From contig JAUYBU010000398.1 in the NCBI GenBank assembly GCA_030693045.1, positions 1-35,767 on the forward strand: a DNA stretch of 35,767 nucleotides. Reading direction: 5' to 3'. A model generated the notes under the pieces. It saw only the letters and a program-made list of their open reading frames with translations. It had not been told where the DNA came from and did no database searches. The stretch comes from Bryobacterales bacterium (GTDB taxonomy: Bacteria > Acidobacteriota > Terriglobia > Bryobacterales > Bryobacteraceae). This document shows, piece by piece, positions 24,043 to 32,655 of the stretch; position 1 is the first letter of the stretch; each line of letters opens with the position of its first letter. Both the position numbers and the translations under genes were made by a program.

Positions 24043-27000
24043 TTACCAGTTCAGGCGGATCGCCAGTTGCACCCGGCGCGGGCTGCGCGCGCCGGTCGGC
24101 TCCAAAAACAGCGGGTCGACCTGCTCACCCTGCGCGCTGAATCGCGCCGCGGTGGACAGCGCGGAGAACTGGGTGTGGTTGAACGTGTTGTAGGTCTCCA
24201 GCCGCAGTTGCGCCGTCAGCCGCTCGTACATCTTGAAAAGTTTGTACATCGAAATGTCCCAGTTGTGGATGCCGTGGTTGCGCAACACGCCCACTCCCAG
24301 GTTTCCCCAGGTTCCGCGCGCGGGCCTGCCGAATCGTTCCTTCGGCGCGGCGTTCGGGTCGAGCACGTCCATGCGCGCGCTTTCCGACGGTGTCCCGGTG
24401 ATGTCCTGGCCATCGACGGTCGAAAAGCCCGGCGTGAACGGACTGCCCGTCGAGAACCGGCTGATGCCGGCCAGTTCCCAGCCGTCGGCGACCAGGCCCA
24501 GTGCCTTCAACCCGTACCGCTTGCCGGGTTTCGGAAGCGTCCAGGTGTAACGCAGCGACGCCACGTGGGTCAGATCGTAGGACAGCGGCCCGTAATTTCG
24601 CCGGCGCGCCGGGTGAAAGGCGCTGACCGTCGTCGTGTTCGTGCTGGCCGTGCCGAGCGCCTTCGAAAAGCTGTACGAGAAACCCAACATAACGCCGCGC
24701 GTCATGCGGCGGTTGAAGCTCGCCAGCAGCCCGTTGTAACTTGAGGTCGAGCCGAATTCGACCAGGTTGATATCGGCGTAACCCTGATACGGCCGCAGGA
24801 AGTTGATGGGCAACGCGCGCCTGGTGGTCGGGTCCATGTTCTCCGGATGCTCATCCATGAATCGCGCGCCCGCGGGCACCGGATTGATGTTGCGTTCCCA
24901 GAGCAGGTGCCGCGAGATCGAGCCGGCGTAGGAAACATCCAAAATCATGCCGCGCGACAGTTGCTGCTGAGTGCCGAAGCTGAAGTTGTAGGTGACGGAG
25001 CTGGGCTGATGGCCGTGCATCGACACCATGGTGCCGCCTGGCGCCAGCAGCGCCTGTCCTTCGGTCGCCAGCAACGTGTCGAACGTGCCGAAGTAGACGG
25101 TGGGCGTATACTGCCCCGGCGGGTTCGGCAGCGAGCGGATGATGGCGTTGGCCGGGATGCGGTCGTAGAAGACGCCTCCACCGCCGCGGACAGCCGTGCG
25201 CCCGCGTCCGAACGGGTCCCACGCAAAACCGAATCGCGGCGCCACGCTCAGCCAGTTCTGTGTGTAGAGCGAACGCGCCGCGCCGTTGACGCCGCCTACA
25301 ATCATGCCGATAGCCGGGTCTCCCACGCCGGGAACATAGGTGCCGATCAGCGCCTGGTTGTAAATGGCGCCGGTGCCCGGATCGACCGCGACTTTCGCGC
25401 CTGTGGCGTCGAAGGCCGGCCGCAGGAGCACCGGCGCCCCGGCCGGATCGTAGAGTGATGGAAGGAAGGCGGAGACGAGCTTGCGCACGTCGTAGTGCGG
25501 ACCGTGGTGGTAGAAGCGAAGCCCGTAGTCCAGAAGCAGCCGCGGCCGCGCGCGCCAGGCGTCCTGCACGTACCACTCCAGGTTGGTGAACCGGAACTGG
25601 CCTTCCGGCCGCGAAGTCGGCTCGGCGTAGCTGTAATAGATCCCCATCAGCGCGTTGGAGTAGGGGTGGTAGGAGTCGATCGGATTGTTCGTGTCGCGGT
25701 CGAAGCGCAACGTGCCCCGCACCGGAATGGGCGTGTTGCGCTCCACCTTGCGCGTGCGCTCGACGTAGAGGCCGAACTTCCAGGAGTGCGTGCCGGCGAT
25801 TTTGCTCACGTTGTCGACGAAACTGAAAATGGCGTTGGCGTTGTAGTAGGGCAGACCCGTAGCCAGCGACGGATTCGCGTAGTTGCTGACGCCCGAAAAA
25901 CTCATGTTCGGAATGAGGCCCTCGGGGTTGTTCCGCGGATACCATTGAGGAACGTCGATACCGGTGCCCTTGCGGCTCACGCGCTCGGAAGACTCGGGGT
26001 AGTAGTCGCGCGTGTTTTCGCTTGCGCCGAAGATGAATTCGTTGAAGACGGTCGGCGACACCGTGGTGGTGGTGTGCAGCGCGGCGCCGCGCCCCGGCTG
26101 GTGAAACACGATCGGCACCAGGGGGAAGTTGACGCTGCCGTTGGCCGTCGACCCGAACACGGGTCTCTGTTCGTCGCCGTTGCGGCTCACCCGCACGTAC
26201 AGTTGAATGTTCTGCCGCGGCGAGTAATCGACGCGCGCGGTCTCGGAGCTGCGCGGATACGGCGCGCTCATCTGCGAGATGTAGTTCCACTGGTAGCGGC
26301 GCGATGGTGCGGGATCGACGAAGTTGGGCAGCGGGAACAGGTTCAGCACATTGACGCCGATGGGGTTGAATCGGCTCGCCGGCACGCGGTTGCCGGGAAA
26401 CGCCGTGCGGCCGGCCAGGGGGTCGTAGACGGTCATGATCCGGCTGTTGACGTCGTAGGTGGCCGAAAAGTCGCCGCCGCGCTCGGCCGCCGTCGGAACG
26501 CGCACGGTGCGCGCCGGATAGGTCACCAGTTGCCGCTGGAACTCCTGCGACCAGAAGAAGAAAAGCTTGGAGCGGTCCGAATTGAACCTGCCGGGAATCC
26601 AGATCGGGCCGCTGAGAGTGTAGCTGGCGATGTTGTAGCGATAGCGCGGCCGTTGGAGGCCGTTGCGGTTGTTGAAGAAGTCGTTCGCCGAAAAACTCTC
26701 GTGGCGGTAATACCAACCGGCCGAGGCGCGGAACTGCCTGGCGCCCCCGCGCGTGATGATGCTGATGGTTCCGCCCGAGTTGCGCCCGTGTTCGGCGGCG
26801 TAATTGGACATCAGCACCTTCACTTCGCCCAGCGAATCCATCGACGGCATGTAATGGACCGTGCCGTTGGCGCCGGTGTCGAGGTTGGTCACGCCATCGA
26901 CGGTCATGTTCTTCGAACTCGACCGGCCGCCCAGGATGAAGATGTTCTGGATCGAGTTCGGCGCCGGCGCATCACGGCTGTCGGCCATGTCCACCACCCC

Positions 27001-27477
27001 GGCCACCAATCCGACGGCGTCCATGAAATCGCGCCCGCGTAGCGCCATGCTCTCGATCACTTCGCCGGTCAGCACGCCGGCCTTTTCCGAAGAACCCAAC
27101 TGCACCGGAGCGGCCTCGGCGGTCACGGTCACGCTCTCGGTCACTTCGCCCACCGTCATCACGATCGCGCCGAGCGAGCGCTGGTCGCCCGAGTTGAGCG
27201 CAATGCCATTCTGCTGGTAGCGCTTGAAGCCGGGCGCGGCGACGCTCAAGGTGTAGGTGGCGGCCGTGAGGTCGGGGAACGAGAAGAAGCCGGAGGCGTT
27301 GCTACGGGTGGTCCGCAGGAATCCGGTCTGCTCGTCCGTCAGCAGGACCGGGACCCCCGGCAGCACGGCCTGGAGCGTATCTTGCACCGTGCCCGAGAGC
27401 GAGCCGGAAACGTTCTGCCCGAACCCGGCGGACGCCGCCAGCACGAACAATACTGCTTTCGCAACAGTCTGTTTCAC
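24043..27477 (-). CDS. Oar-like TonB-dependent outer-membrane receptor
   Basis: A 1144-residue receptor with a signal peptide (KQTVAKAVLFVLAASAGFGQ). A carboxypeptidase-regulatory-like domain (about 22-110, SGSLSGTVQDTLQAVLPGVP) precedes a plug-like domain containing VTVTAEAAPVQLGSSEKAG and LRGRDFMDAVGLV. A long barrel follows, ending RRVQLAIRLNW with a C-terminal aromatic residue. It is related in architecture to the receptor at 300 but clearly diverged. The ORF opens at 27636; I prefer the GTG at 27477 because the signal peptide begins there and the upstream 53 residues overlap the divergent hydrolase gene and its promoter. The ligand is unknown. The divergent secreted hydrolase could prepare its substrate. 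Confidence 0.87.
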   Translation of the reverse strand: MKQTVAKAVLFVLAASAGFGQNVSGSLSGTVQDTLQAVLPGVPVLLTDEQTGFLRTTRSNASGFFSFPDLTAATYTLSVAAPGFKRYQQNGIALNSGDQRSLGAIVMTVGEVTESVTVTAEAAPVQLGSSEKAGVLTGEVIESMALRGRDFMDAVGLVAGVVDMADSRDAPAPNSIQNIFILGGRSSSKNMTVDGVTNLDTGANGTVHYMPSMDSLGEVKVLMSNYAAEHGRNSGGTISIITRGGARQFRASAGWYYRHESFSANDFFNNRNGLQRPRYRYNIASYTLSGPIWIPGRFNSDRSKLFFFWSQEFQRQLVTYPARTVRVPTAAERGGDFSATYDVNSRIMTVYDPLAGRTAFPGNRVPASRFNPIGVNVLNLFPLPNFVDPAPSRRYQWNYISQMSAPYPRSSETARVDYSPRQNIQLYVRVSRNGDEQRPVFGSTANGSVNFPLVPIVFHQPGRGAALHTTTTVSPTVFNEFIFGASENTRDYYPESSERVSRKGTGIDVPQWYPRNNPEGLIPNMSFSGVSNYANPSLATGLPYYNANAIFSFVDNVSKIAGTHSWKFGLYVERTRKVERNTPIPVRGTLRFDRDTNNPIDSYHPYSNALMGIYYSYAEPTSRPEGQFRFTNLEWYVQDAWRARPRLLLDYGLRFYHHGPHYDVRKLVSAFLPSLYDPAGAPVLLRPAFDATGAKVAVDPGTGAIYNQALIGTYVPGVGDPAIGMIVGGVNGAARSLYTQNWLSVAPRFGFAWDPFGRGRTAVRGGGGVFYDRIPANAIIRSLPNPPGQYTPTVYFGTFDTLLATEGQALLAPGGTMVSMHGHQPSSVTYNFSFGTQQQLSRGMILDVSYAGSISRHLLWERNINPVPAGARFMDEHPENMDPTTRRALPINFLRPYQGYADINLVEFGSTSSYNGLLASFNRRMTRGVMLGFSYSFSKALGTASTNTTTVSAFHPARRRNYGPLSYDLTHVASLRYTWTLPKPGKRYGLKALGLVADGWELAGISRFSTGSPFTPGFSTVDGQDITGTPSESARMDVLDPNAAPKERFGRPARGTWGNLGVGVLRNHGIHNWDISMYKLFKMYERLTAQLRLETYNTFNHTQFSALSTAARFSAQGEQVDPLFLEPTGARSPRRVQLAIRLNW

Positions 27478-27484
27478 TACTCTA

Positions 27485-27512
27485 TTTAACCACCTTCGCG
27501 CTGGCCTATAAT
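27485..27512 (+). promoter_or_regulatory. Promoter of the secreted hydrolase gene
   Basis: A perfect -10 TATAAT (27507-27512) with a weak -35 TTTAAC (27485-27490) at 16 bp; the start codon is about 20 bases downstream. The near-symmetric core also gives CATTAT on the minus strand (27515-27510), upstream of the divergent receptor, so it may fire both ways. Confidence 0.5.
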
Positions 27513-27532
27513 GGGCTTTCGCGAGGCCCGCC

Positions 27533-28552
27533 ATGCGCGCTCTGCTACTGCTGACCACGACCGCAATCTGCTGCGCCGCCGAATCCTGCCGCACGGCGAC
27601 GGATGCTTGTCTGGAGTTGATTCCGATTGCCAACAACCTGAAGATCGCGGCCTATCGTTCGCATTCGCTCTCGACGGCGCAGCCGAATCTGGAGCGCGCC
27701 GTGATTGTGATTCACGGAACCAATCGCGACGCCGACCGCTATTACACGGGCCTGGTCGCGGCCGCTGAAAAGGCCGGCGCCATCGAAAAGACGCTACTGA
27801 TTTCGCCCTACTTCCGAGGCAAGGACCGCGGCTGCGATGACAAGGTGGCGGCCGGCGAGCTGTACTTCACCTGCAACGGATGGAAATACGGCGATTCGGC
27901 GGTCAACGCGAAGGACATTTACTCGTTCACGGTCACCGACCGCCTGGTCCGGATGCTCGCCGATCGCGCGAAGTTTCCGAAGCTCCGCGCGATTGTGGTG
28001 GTGGGGCACTCGGCGGGCGGCCAGTTCCTCCAGCGCTACGCCGCCGGGACCCGGATCGACACGCAAGTGCGCGTGAGCGTCCGTTTCGTCGTGATGAATC
28101 CGTCCTCCTACATGTATCTGGACGCGAAGCGGCTGGCCAAAGGCGCGACCTGTTCCGAAAACGGAACCTGCACCGGGCCGTTCCAGGTGGAGGGCGCCGC
28201 CGACGGCTGCCCCTCTTTCAACCAATACCGCTACGGCATCGAGAACCTCGCCGGCTACTTGGGCCGGACGACCGGCGGAGAGATCCGGAAGCGCTTCCCG
28301 AAGAAGGATGTGGTCTACCTGGTTGGCGAGAAGGACGTCGATCGGAACGATCCGAGCCTGGACAAGAGCTGCGAATCGATGAAGCAGGGCGCCTTTCGCC
28401 GCGAGCGCGGCACCATTTTCTGGAACTACATGAAGTCGCTCTACAAAGCCGGGCACGGCTTTGGAATTGCGCCGGGCTGCGCGCACAACGGCGGCTGCAT
28501 GCTGGCCTCCGAGCCGGGATTGCGGGCGTTGTTCGACAGGAAACAGCAGTAG
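27533..28552 (+). CDS. Secreted, cysteine-rich alpha/beta hydrolase
   Basis: A 339-residue protein with an N-terminal signal peptide (MRALLLLTTTAICCAAES). The alpha/beta-hydrolase features are the oxyanion strand VIVIHGTNRDADRYY (residues 57-71), the nucleophile elbow GHSAGGQ with Ser160, a candidate acid in VGEKDVDRNDP and a candidate His in KAGHGFGIAPG. Many cysteines (for example CSENGTC, PGCAHNGGCM, DKSCES) suggest several disulfides in an exported enzyme. The exact ester or peptide substrate is not evident. CGAGG lies before the ATG. It is transcribed divergently from a TonB-dependent receptor, a context compatible with extracellular degradation followed by uptake, but this is inference. 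Confidence 0.8.
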   Translation: MRALLLLTTTAICCAAESCRTATDACLELIPIANNLKIAAYRSHSLSTAQPNLERAVIVIHGTNRDADRYYTGLVAAAEKAGAIEKTLLISPYFRGKDRGCDDKVAAGELYFTCNGWKYGDSAVNAKDIYSFTVTDRLVRMLADRAKFPKLRAIVVVGHSAGGQFLQRYAAGTRIDTQVRVSVRFVVMNPSSYMYLDAKRLAKGATCSENGTCTGPFQVEGAADGCPSFNQYRYGIENLAGYLGRTTGGEIRKRFPKKDVVYLVGEKDVDRNDPSLDKSCESMKQGAFRRERGTIFWNYMKSLYKAGHGFGIAPGCAHNGGCMLASEPGLRALFDRKQQ

Positions 28553-28586
28553 CACGCGGGCAATGTGGCGCGACGGAGACCTGGTT

Positions 28587-28618
28587 CCATTGTGGTGCCA
28601 ATAATGGTACCATTGTGG
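28587..28618 (+). promoter_or_regulatory. Operator array of toxin-antitoxin operon 2
   Basis: Two direct copies of CCATTGTGG (28587-28595 and 28610-28618) are combined with a perfect 12-bp palindrome AATGGTACCATT (28603-28614), so CCATT/AATGG half-sites occur three times in 32 bp. A further near-match CAATGTGGCG lies at 28561-28570. The array sits directly before the antitoxin start and is the expected kind of site for a ribbon-helix-helix antitoxin. Confidence 0.6.
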
Positions 28619-28629
28619 CGAGGCATGCC

Positions 28630-28878
28630 GTGGCGAACCTGACGATCAAGGAAGTCCCTCCAGCCGTGCACGACGATCTGCGACAGTTGGCGCGGGCACA
28701 GGGCAAGAGCCTGAACGCCTACATTTTGTCGGTGCTGGAGGATGACGTGGCGGAGCGCGCCCGGCGTCGCCGCATGCGCGAAACAAGGGAGGAGTTCGAG
28801 AAATTCCTGGTGACTCTTCCGCGGATGAGCGACAGCACGCGACTGATCCGCGAGGATCGCGACCGCCTGAGCCGATGA
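28630..28878 (+). CDS. FitA/VapB-like ribbon-helix-helix antitoxin
   Basis: An 82-residue antitoxin. The N-terminal ribbon-helix-helix motif (residues about 2-40: ANLTIKEVPPAVHDDLRQLA followed by GKSLNAYILSVL) closely resembles FitA-type antitoxins. The basic, charged tail (RARRRRMRETREEFEKF and onward) would dock into the toxin. It is hidden in the ORF track inside a long frame from 27880; the GTG at 28630 (GAGG upstream) is the start that fits the domain. It ends in an ATGA overlap with the toxin gene. The promoter repeats directly upstream are its likely binding sites. Confidence 0.82.
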   Translation: MANLTIKEVPPAVHDDLRQLARAQGKSLNAYILSVLEDDVAERARRRRMRETREEFEKFLVTLPRMSDSTRLIREDRDRLSR

Positions 28879-29297
28879 GCCGGCCATCGTTTGTCGTCGA
28901 CGCGAGCGTGGCCGCGAAATGGGTACTCCCCGAACCGAGGAGCCAGCAGGCGCGGCGGCTTCTGCGACGGTATCAGGAGGAAGAGATCGATCTGGTGGCC
29001 CCGCACCTGCTCCTGGCGGAGGTGGGCAACGTCCTCTGGAAGAGGGTGCGGAGGCAGGAACTGACGGCCGCGGACGCCCGGATCTGCTACCGCAGGCTAC
29101 TCGACGACAGTCCGATTTTGCTCGACGACCCGAATACGCACACCGCCGCGCTGGAACTGGCATTGGTGCACGGTCGAACCGTGTATGACAGTCTCTACGT
29201 AGCGCTGGCGCTGGAACGGCGCTGCGGCCTGGTCACCGCCGACGAGCGGCTCTACGCCGCGCTTCACCCGGCCTATTCGTGGATTGAACTGCTCTGA
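28875..29297 (+). CDS. vapC: PIN-domain ribonuclease toxin (VapC/FitB-like)
   Basis: A 140-residue PIN-domain toxin. The acidic residues are all present: Asp9 (VVDASVAAKW), Glu49 (LLAEVGNVLW), Asp105 (TVYDSLYVALA) and Asp123 (VTADERLY). It is presumably an Mg-dependent endoribonuclease inhibited by the ribbon-helix-helix antitoxin whose stop codon it overlaps. The pairing of a FitA-like antitoxin with this PIN subgroup is common. It is a different lineage from the PIN toxin at 5361, which is paired with an AbrB-type antitoxin. The gene appears intact. Confidence 0.88.
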   Translation: MSRPSFVVDASVAAKWVLPEPRSQQARRLLRRYQEEEIDLVAPHLLLAEVGNVLWKRVRRQELTAADARICYRRLLDDSPILLDDPNTHTAALELALVHGRTVYDSLYVALALERRCGLVTADERLYAALHPAYSWIELL

Positions 29298-29370
29298 CCG
29301 GCATCAGACAAGGTCCAGGACTTCACGGACCGCGGCCGGAATAAATGGACCATACCAGGCTGACGCATTT

Positions 29371-30600
29371 TTAGAGGGAAAACGTGTGGAACACGTAGAG
29401 GTAGGTTGGCCGGAGCGCCGGCATGGTGTGGTTGATGAATCCACCTTTGAATAGGTGGCCGTAGCCGGCGCCGAATTGGAAGTGGCTGTACTTGTAGGTG
29501 GCGAATACATCGGCCTCCTGGCCCACGTGGCGGCCCGCCGCGCCCGCGGCCGAGTGCGCGATGGAGCGGCCCGAGCCGTTGTAGAGCGAGTCGCGCGCGC
29601 TGGCCAGCCAGAAACTGTTGTACATGAAGTTAAGCGCCAGGCTCCTGGTCAGACCCCAGGCGCCCAGGGAGCGCGTGTTGTGGATGTTGCGCCAGCCGAA
29701 CAGGTCCTGATGGCCGAACTTATCGTGATTGGCGGGATAGAGTTGGTCGAATGTCCCGCTGCGCGAAGAGTTGCGGGGATCATCCGTGCCCGAGGCGAAC
29801 TTGTATTCGCCCGAGAGATCCAGTGTCCGCCTGCCGAGGGTCCAGCGGCGGCTGAGCGAGCCGAACCACGCGCCGGCTCGATGTTTGGCCGGGCCCACCT
29901 TGCCCGTCTGTAGCGCCGCCTCGACGCTGAACCTGGACCCGGCGGCAAACGGCCCGGCCAGCCGGAAGCCGAACGTGTTCACGCCCAGTTTGACCGCCCC
30001 CGGTTGGTTCAGGTCGTGGCGCAGCAGGTACACATCGAGCAGGTTCTTCCGGTGGAAATTCGGGAACGCATTGTAAGTTCCCCAGATGCGGTCGCCCAGC
30101 ACGGGACGGTTGAACTCGCCGATACGGACCTTCACCGGCGACACCATCAGCGCTTCCAGCCGCGCCTTGGGCAGCCGGTAGTAGAAGCGCGCGTGATCCC
30201 AGGTGCGCGACAGGTTGTTCCATTGCGGCGATCCGATCAGACGCGCCTCGCCGTAGTTGAGCATCATTCGCCCGGCCGTCATGCCGAACCCCGACTTGCG
30301 TTCGCCGAACATCTCGACGGAGGCTTCCTGCAAATCGATTGGATCCCGAACCGTGTTCGGCGCGCCGTGCCCGTACCAGGGGGCGCGGGAGTCCTGCGCC
30401 ATCGCCGACAGTCTCAGCCACTCCGCCGCCCGCAGGCTTACGCCCACGCGCGTGCGCGCAAGGCCATAGCTCCTGCCGTCGCGCGATTCGTAGCGGACGC
30501 GCTGCTCGAAGGTCAGCTTCACTGGGCCGAGGTCCGGAAACTGAGAGAAGGCGGCAGATGGGCCGATGGCCGCCAGCAGGAGGGCATTCGCCAGCCGCAT
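29371..30600 (-). CDS. Alginate-export-type outer-membrane beta-barrel protein
   Basis: A 409-residue outer-membrane protein. A signal peptide (MRLANALLLAAIGPSAAFSQ) precedes a single barrel domain with alternating amphipathic strands and the segments LTFEQRVRYESRDG, FGMTAGRMMLNYGEARLIGS and SLALNFMYNSFWLASARDSLY, which fit the alginate-export (AlgE-like) porin family. It ends FHTFSL. Members include alginate exporters and general porins of unknown specificity, and no alginate genes are nearby, so the substrate is open. It begins three bases after the methyltransferase stop and is the last gene of the operon led by the phosphofructokinase. Confidence 0.78.
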   Translation of the reverse strand: MRLANALLLAAIGPSAAFSQFPDLGPVKLTFEQRVRYESRDGRSYGLARTRVGVSLRAAEWLRLSAMAQDSRAPWYGHGAPNTVRDPIDLQEASVEMFGERKSGFGMTAGRMMLNYGEARLIGSPQWNNLSRTWDHARFYYRLPKARLEALMVSPVKVRIGEFNRPVLGDRIWGTYNAFPNFHRKNLLDVYLLRHDLNQPGAVKLGVNTFGFRLAGPFAAGSRFSVEAALQTGKVGPAKHRAGAWFGSLSRRWTLGRRTLDLSGEYKFASGTDDPRNSSRSGTFDQLYPANHDKFGHQDLFGWRNIHNTRSLGAWGLTRSLALNFMYNSFWLASARDSLYNGSGRSIAHSAAGAAGRHVGQEADVFATYKYSHFQFGAGYGHLFKGGFINHTMPALRPTYLYVFHTFSL

Positions 30601-30603
30601 GGC

Positions 30604-31251
30604 TTATTTTCTCGCCAGCCAGGCCAGGAACAGCCCGTCGGGCTCGACGTCTTCCCAGTAGGAGATGAAGCGGCTGGAGACCTCGCCGCAGTGACGCGCC
30701 AGCAGCCGTTCGAGTTCCTCGCGCCGGAACCAGCGCTCCCATTCCGGGGTCTTCAGACGGCCCCAATGTTCGGCGTTCTTGTCGATGATCGCGATGCGGC
30801 CGCCGGGGCGGACCACGCGGCACATCTCGGCGACGGCGACATCGACTTCGACGGCATGCTCGAGCGATTCGGTCGCGTAGGCGGCGTCGAACGACGCGGA
30901 AGCGAACGGCAGCGCGGTCATCGAGCCAAGGACCGGCTCGACGCCCGGGGGAACCGAGCGCAGCATCGCCTCGGCCAGATCGAGCGCGACGACCTGGACG
31001 CCGGGGTGACGTTCTTTCACCACGCGCGCAAACCGCCCCTTGCCGCAGCCGACGTCGACGACGCGCCCGCCGGCCAGCGGACCCAGGTGTTCGAGAATCA
31101 GTTGAACGTGATAAATGCGAGGATCGATGGTGGAGGGGAAATGCTCCTCGTCGCGCGCGGCTTCCTCGAACGAACCGCGGATCCGCCGGCGCAGATCCGC
31201 GGTCAGCTCAAGTGGTTTCGGGCGCCCGAAGAAGCGGGAAAACAAGCTCAC
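30604..31251 (-). CDS. Class I SAM-dependent methyltransferase
   Basis: A 215-residue Rossmann methyltransferase of the Methyltransf_11 type. Motif I is VVDVGCGKGRF (residues 64-74), followed by VVALDLAEAML (motif II), an ATESLEHAVEVD segment and RPGGRIAIIDKN. The acceptor substrate is not evident. The ORF opens at 31392 inside the phosphofructokinase gene; I choose the GTG at 31251 because it lies two bases after that gene's stop codon and the upstream residues are out-of-frame kinase sequence. It is co-transcribed with the kinase upstream and the outer-membrane barrel downstream. Confidence 0.83.
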   Translation of the reverse strand: MSLFSRFFGRPKPLELTADLRRRIRGSFEEAARDEEHFPSTIDPRIYHVQLILEHLGPLAGGRVVDVGCGKGRFARVVKERHPGVQVVALDLAEAMLRSVPPGVEPVLGSMTALPFASASFDAAYATESLEHAVEVDVAVAEMCRVVRPGGRIAIIDKNAEHWGRLKTPEWERWFRREELERLLARHCGEVSSRFISYWEDVEPDGLFLAWLARK

Positions 31252-31253
31252 GC

Positions 31254-32435
31254 CTAAGCCTTGGTGAGGAAGATGGGCAGGCCGAGCTTGCCGGTGAACT
31301 TGGGCCGGTAGCGTTCGGTGCAGTAAGCCTCCCCGATGTCCACCTTGCGTGGCCCCAGCTTCGGGTCGGGAATCTCCGACAGCTTGAAGCAACCCTTAAC
31401 GATCGCCGTCATGAAGCCGCTCTTGCCCTCGGCCAGCGCGTCGAGCGCCATGTTGCCAAAGGTGGTGGCCACCATCTTATCGACGAAGTCCGGCTCGCCG
31501 CCGCGCAGGTCGTAGGTCAGGTCGCTGATGACGGTCTCCTGCTTGGATCTCTTCTTGATTTCCTCGCTGAACGATTCGGCGACGCTCATCTTCTTGCGGT
31601 GGCCGAAGGCGTCCGGGTCGCCGTATTCCTGGACCACGTAGCCTTCCCAGGAAGCGCCTTCGCTCAGCACCACCATCGAGTAATTGCTCGGGTTCTTCTT
31701 CTTGTCCTTGAGCAGCAGTTCGACCATTCGGTCGAGGTCGAAGGCGTATTCGGGAATGCCGCAGCGCACGTCGGTGACGTAGGCCGTATAGAGCGACGTA
31801 TAGCCGGCGTCGCGCCCGAAGACACGGAAGACGCCGATGCGCTCGTGCGAGCCGACGGTGGAACGCTGCCGATTGATGGCCGAGGTCGCGCGGGAAATGG
31901 CCGTCGAGAAGCCGATGCAGTATTCGGTATTGCGGACGTCGTTGTCCATGGTCTTCGGAATGGCGATGACCTTGACGCCTTCTTTGTGCAGCCGCTCGGC
32001 GTAACTCAGCGTGTCGTCGCCGCCGATGGCAATCAGGTACTCGATGCCGAGCTTTTCCAGATTCTTAAGGACGGCCTGGGTGATATCGAAGACCGTGGAA
32101 GTGACGTTCTTCTTGGTGAACTCGCTCTTCGGGTAGTCGTCCGCGATCAGGAACGAGGGAACCGTCTTCATCTTGGCCGGGTTGGTGCGGCTGGAGTGCA
32201 GGAACGTGCCGCCGGTGCGGTCGATGGTGCGGGTGTTCACGCGATTCAGCGGCAGGACGTAGGTCGCTTCGCTGGCCGGATCGTCCAGGTTGAGGTGCGT
32301 CAGACCTTCCCACCCCTTGCGGATGCCGGTGACCTCGAAGCCCAGGTCGCTGCCGCCATAGACCACGCTCTTAATCACGGAATTCAGGCCCGGCACGTCG
32401 CCGCCGCCCGTCAAGATGCCAATGCGCTTTACCAT
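31254..32435 (-). CDS. 6-phosphofructokinase, probably pyrophosphate-dependent
   Basis: A 393-residue phosphofructokinase. Nucleotide/pyrophosphate-binding motifs are LTGGGDVPGLN (residues 8-18) and IAIGGDDTLSYAERL (136-149). The catalytic loop PKTMDND is at 160-166. In ATP-dependent enzymes the corresponding motifs read GGDGS and PGTIDND. Asp141 and Lys161 are the two replacements known to mark pyrophosphate-dependent PFKs, so I infer PPi as phosphoryl donor, which would make the step reversible. It phosphorylates fructose 6-phosphate in central carbon metabolism. CAGGAG precedes the ATG, and a TATAAT promoter lies about 35 bases upstream. It heads an operon with a methyltransferase and an outer-membrane barrel. 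Confidence 0.88.
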   Translation of the reverse strand: MVKRIGILTGGGDVPGLNSVIKSVVYGGSDLGFEVTGIRKGWEGLTHLNLDDPASEATYVLPLNRVNTRTIDRTGGTFLHSSRTNPAKMKTVPSFLIADDYPKSEFTKKNVTSTVFDITQAVLKNLEKLGIEYLIAIGGDDTLSYAERLHKEGVKVIAIPKTMDNDVRNTEYCIGFSTAISRATSAINRQRSTVGSHERIGVFRVFGRDAGYTSLYTAYVTDVRCGIPEYAFDLDRMVELLLKDKKKNPSNYSMVVLSEGASWEGYVVQEYGDPDAFGHRKKMSVAESFSEEIKKRSKQETVISDLTYDLRGGEPDFVDKMVATTFGNMALDALAEGKSGFMTAIVKGCFKLSEIPDPKLGPRKVDIGEAYCTERYRPKFTGKLGLPIFLTKA

Positions 32436-32468
32436 GAATACTCCTGAGGAAAATTGGGGCTCGACTGT

Positions 32469-32498
32469 ATTATATCGTCTGGAGGCGACGCCTTTCAG
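32469..32498 (-). promoter_or_regulatory. Promoter of the phosphofructokinase operon
   Basis: On the minus strand a perfect -10 TATAAT (32474-32469) is preceded at 18 bp by CTGAAA (32498-32493), a four-of-six -35 match. The predicted transcript starts near 32462, giving a leader of about 27 bases with CAGGAG ahead of the ATG at 32435. Confidence 0.6.
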
Positions 32499-32655
32499 CC
32501 GCTCCGGGTTTCGGAAGGCAAGCGAGCCGCGGAATGGCCCGGATGGGGTGGGGCGGCGCGGCGCCGGCGATTGCAGGAGCGGCCTGTCGAGCCGTGCCCC
32601 GGGCGCGGATACGCGTTCCGTTTCGTGTCACCATAGTCATAGCGAGGAGCGCATC

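Noticed and set aside
25495-27042. 515-residue plus-strand ORF
   Set aside because: Antisense shadow of the second receptor gene.
29298-29370. Short minus-strand reading frame ending near 29304
   Set aside because: Only a short stretch lies outside the barrel gene, with no start, ribosome site or recognisable similarity.
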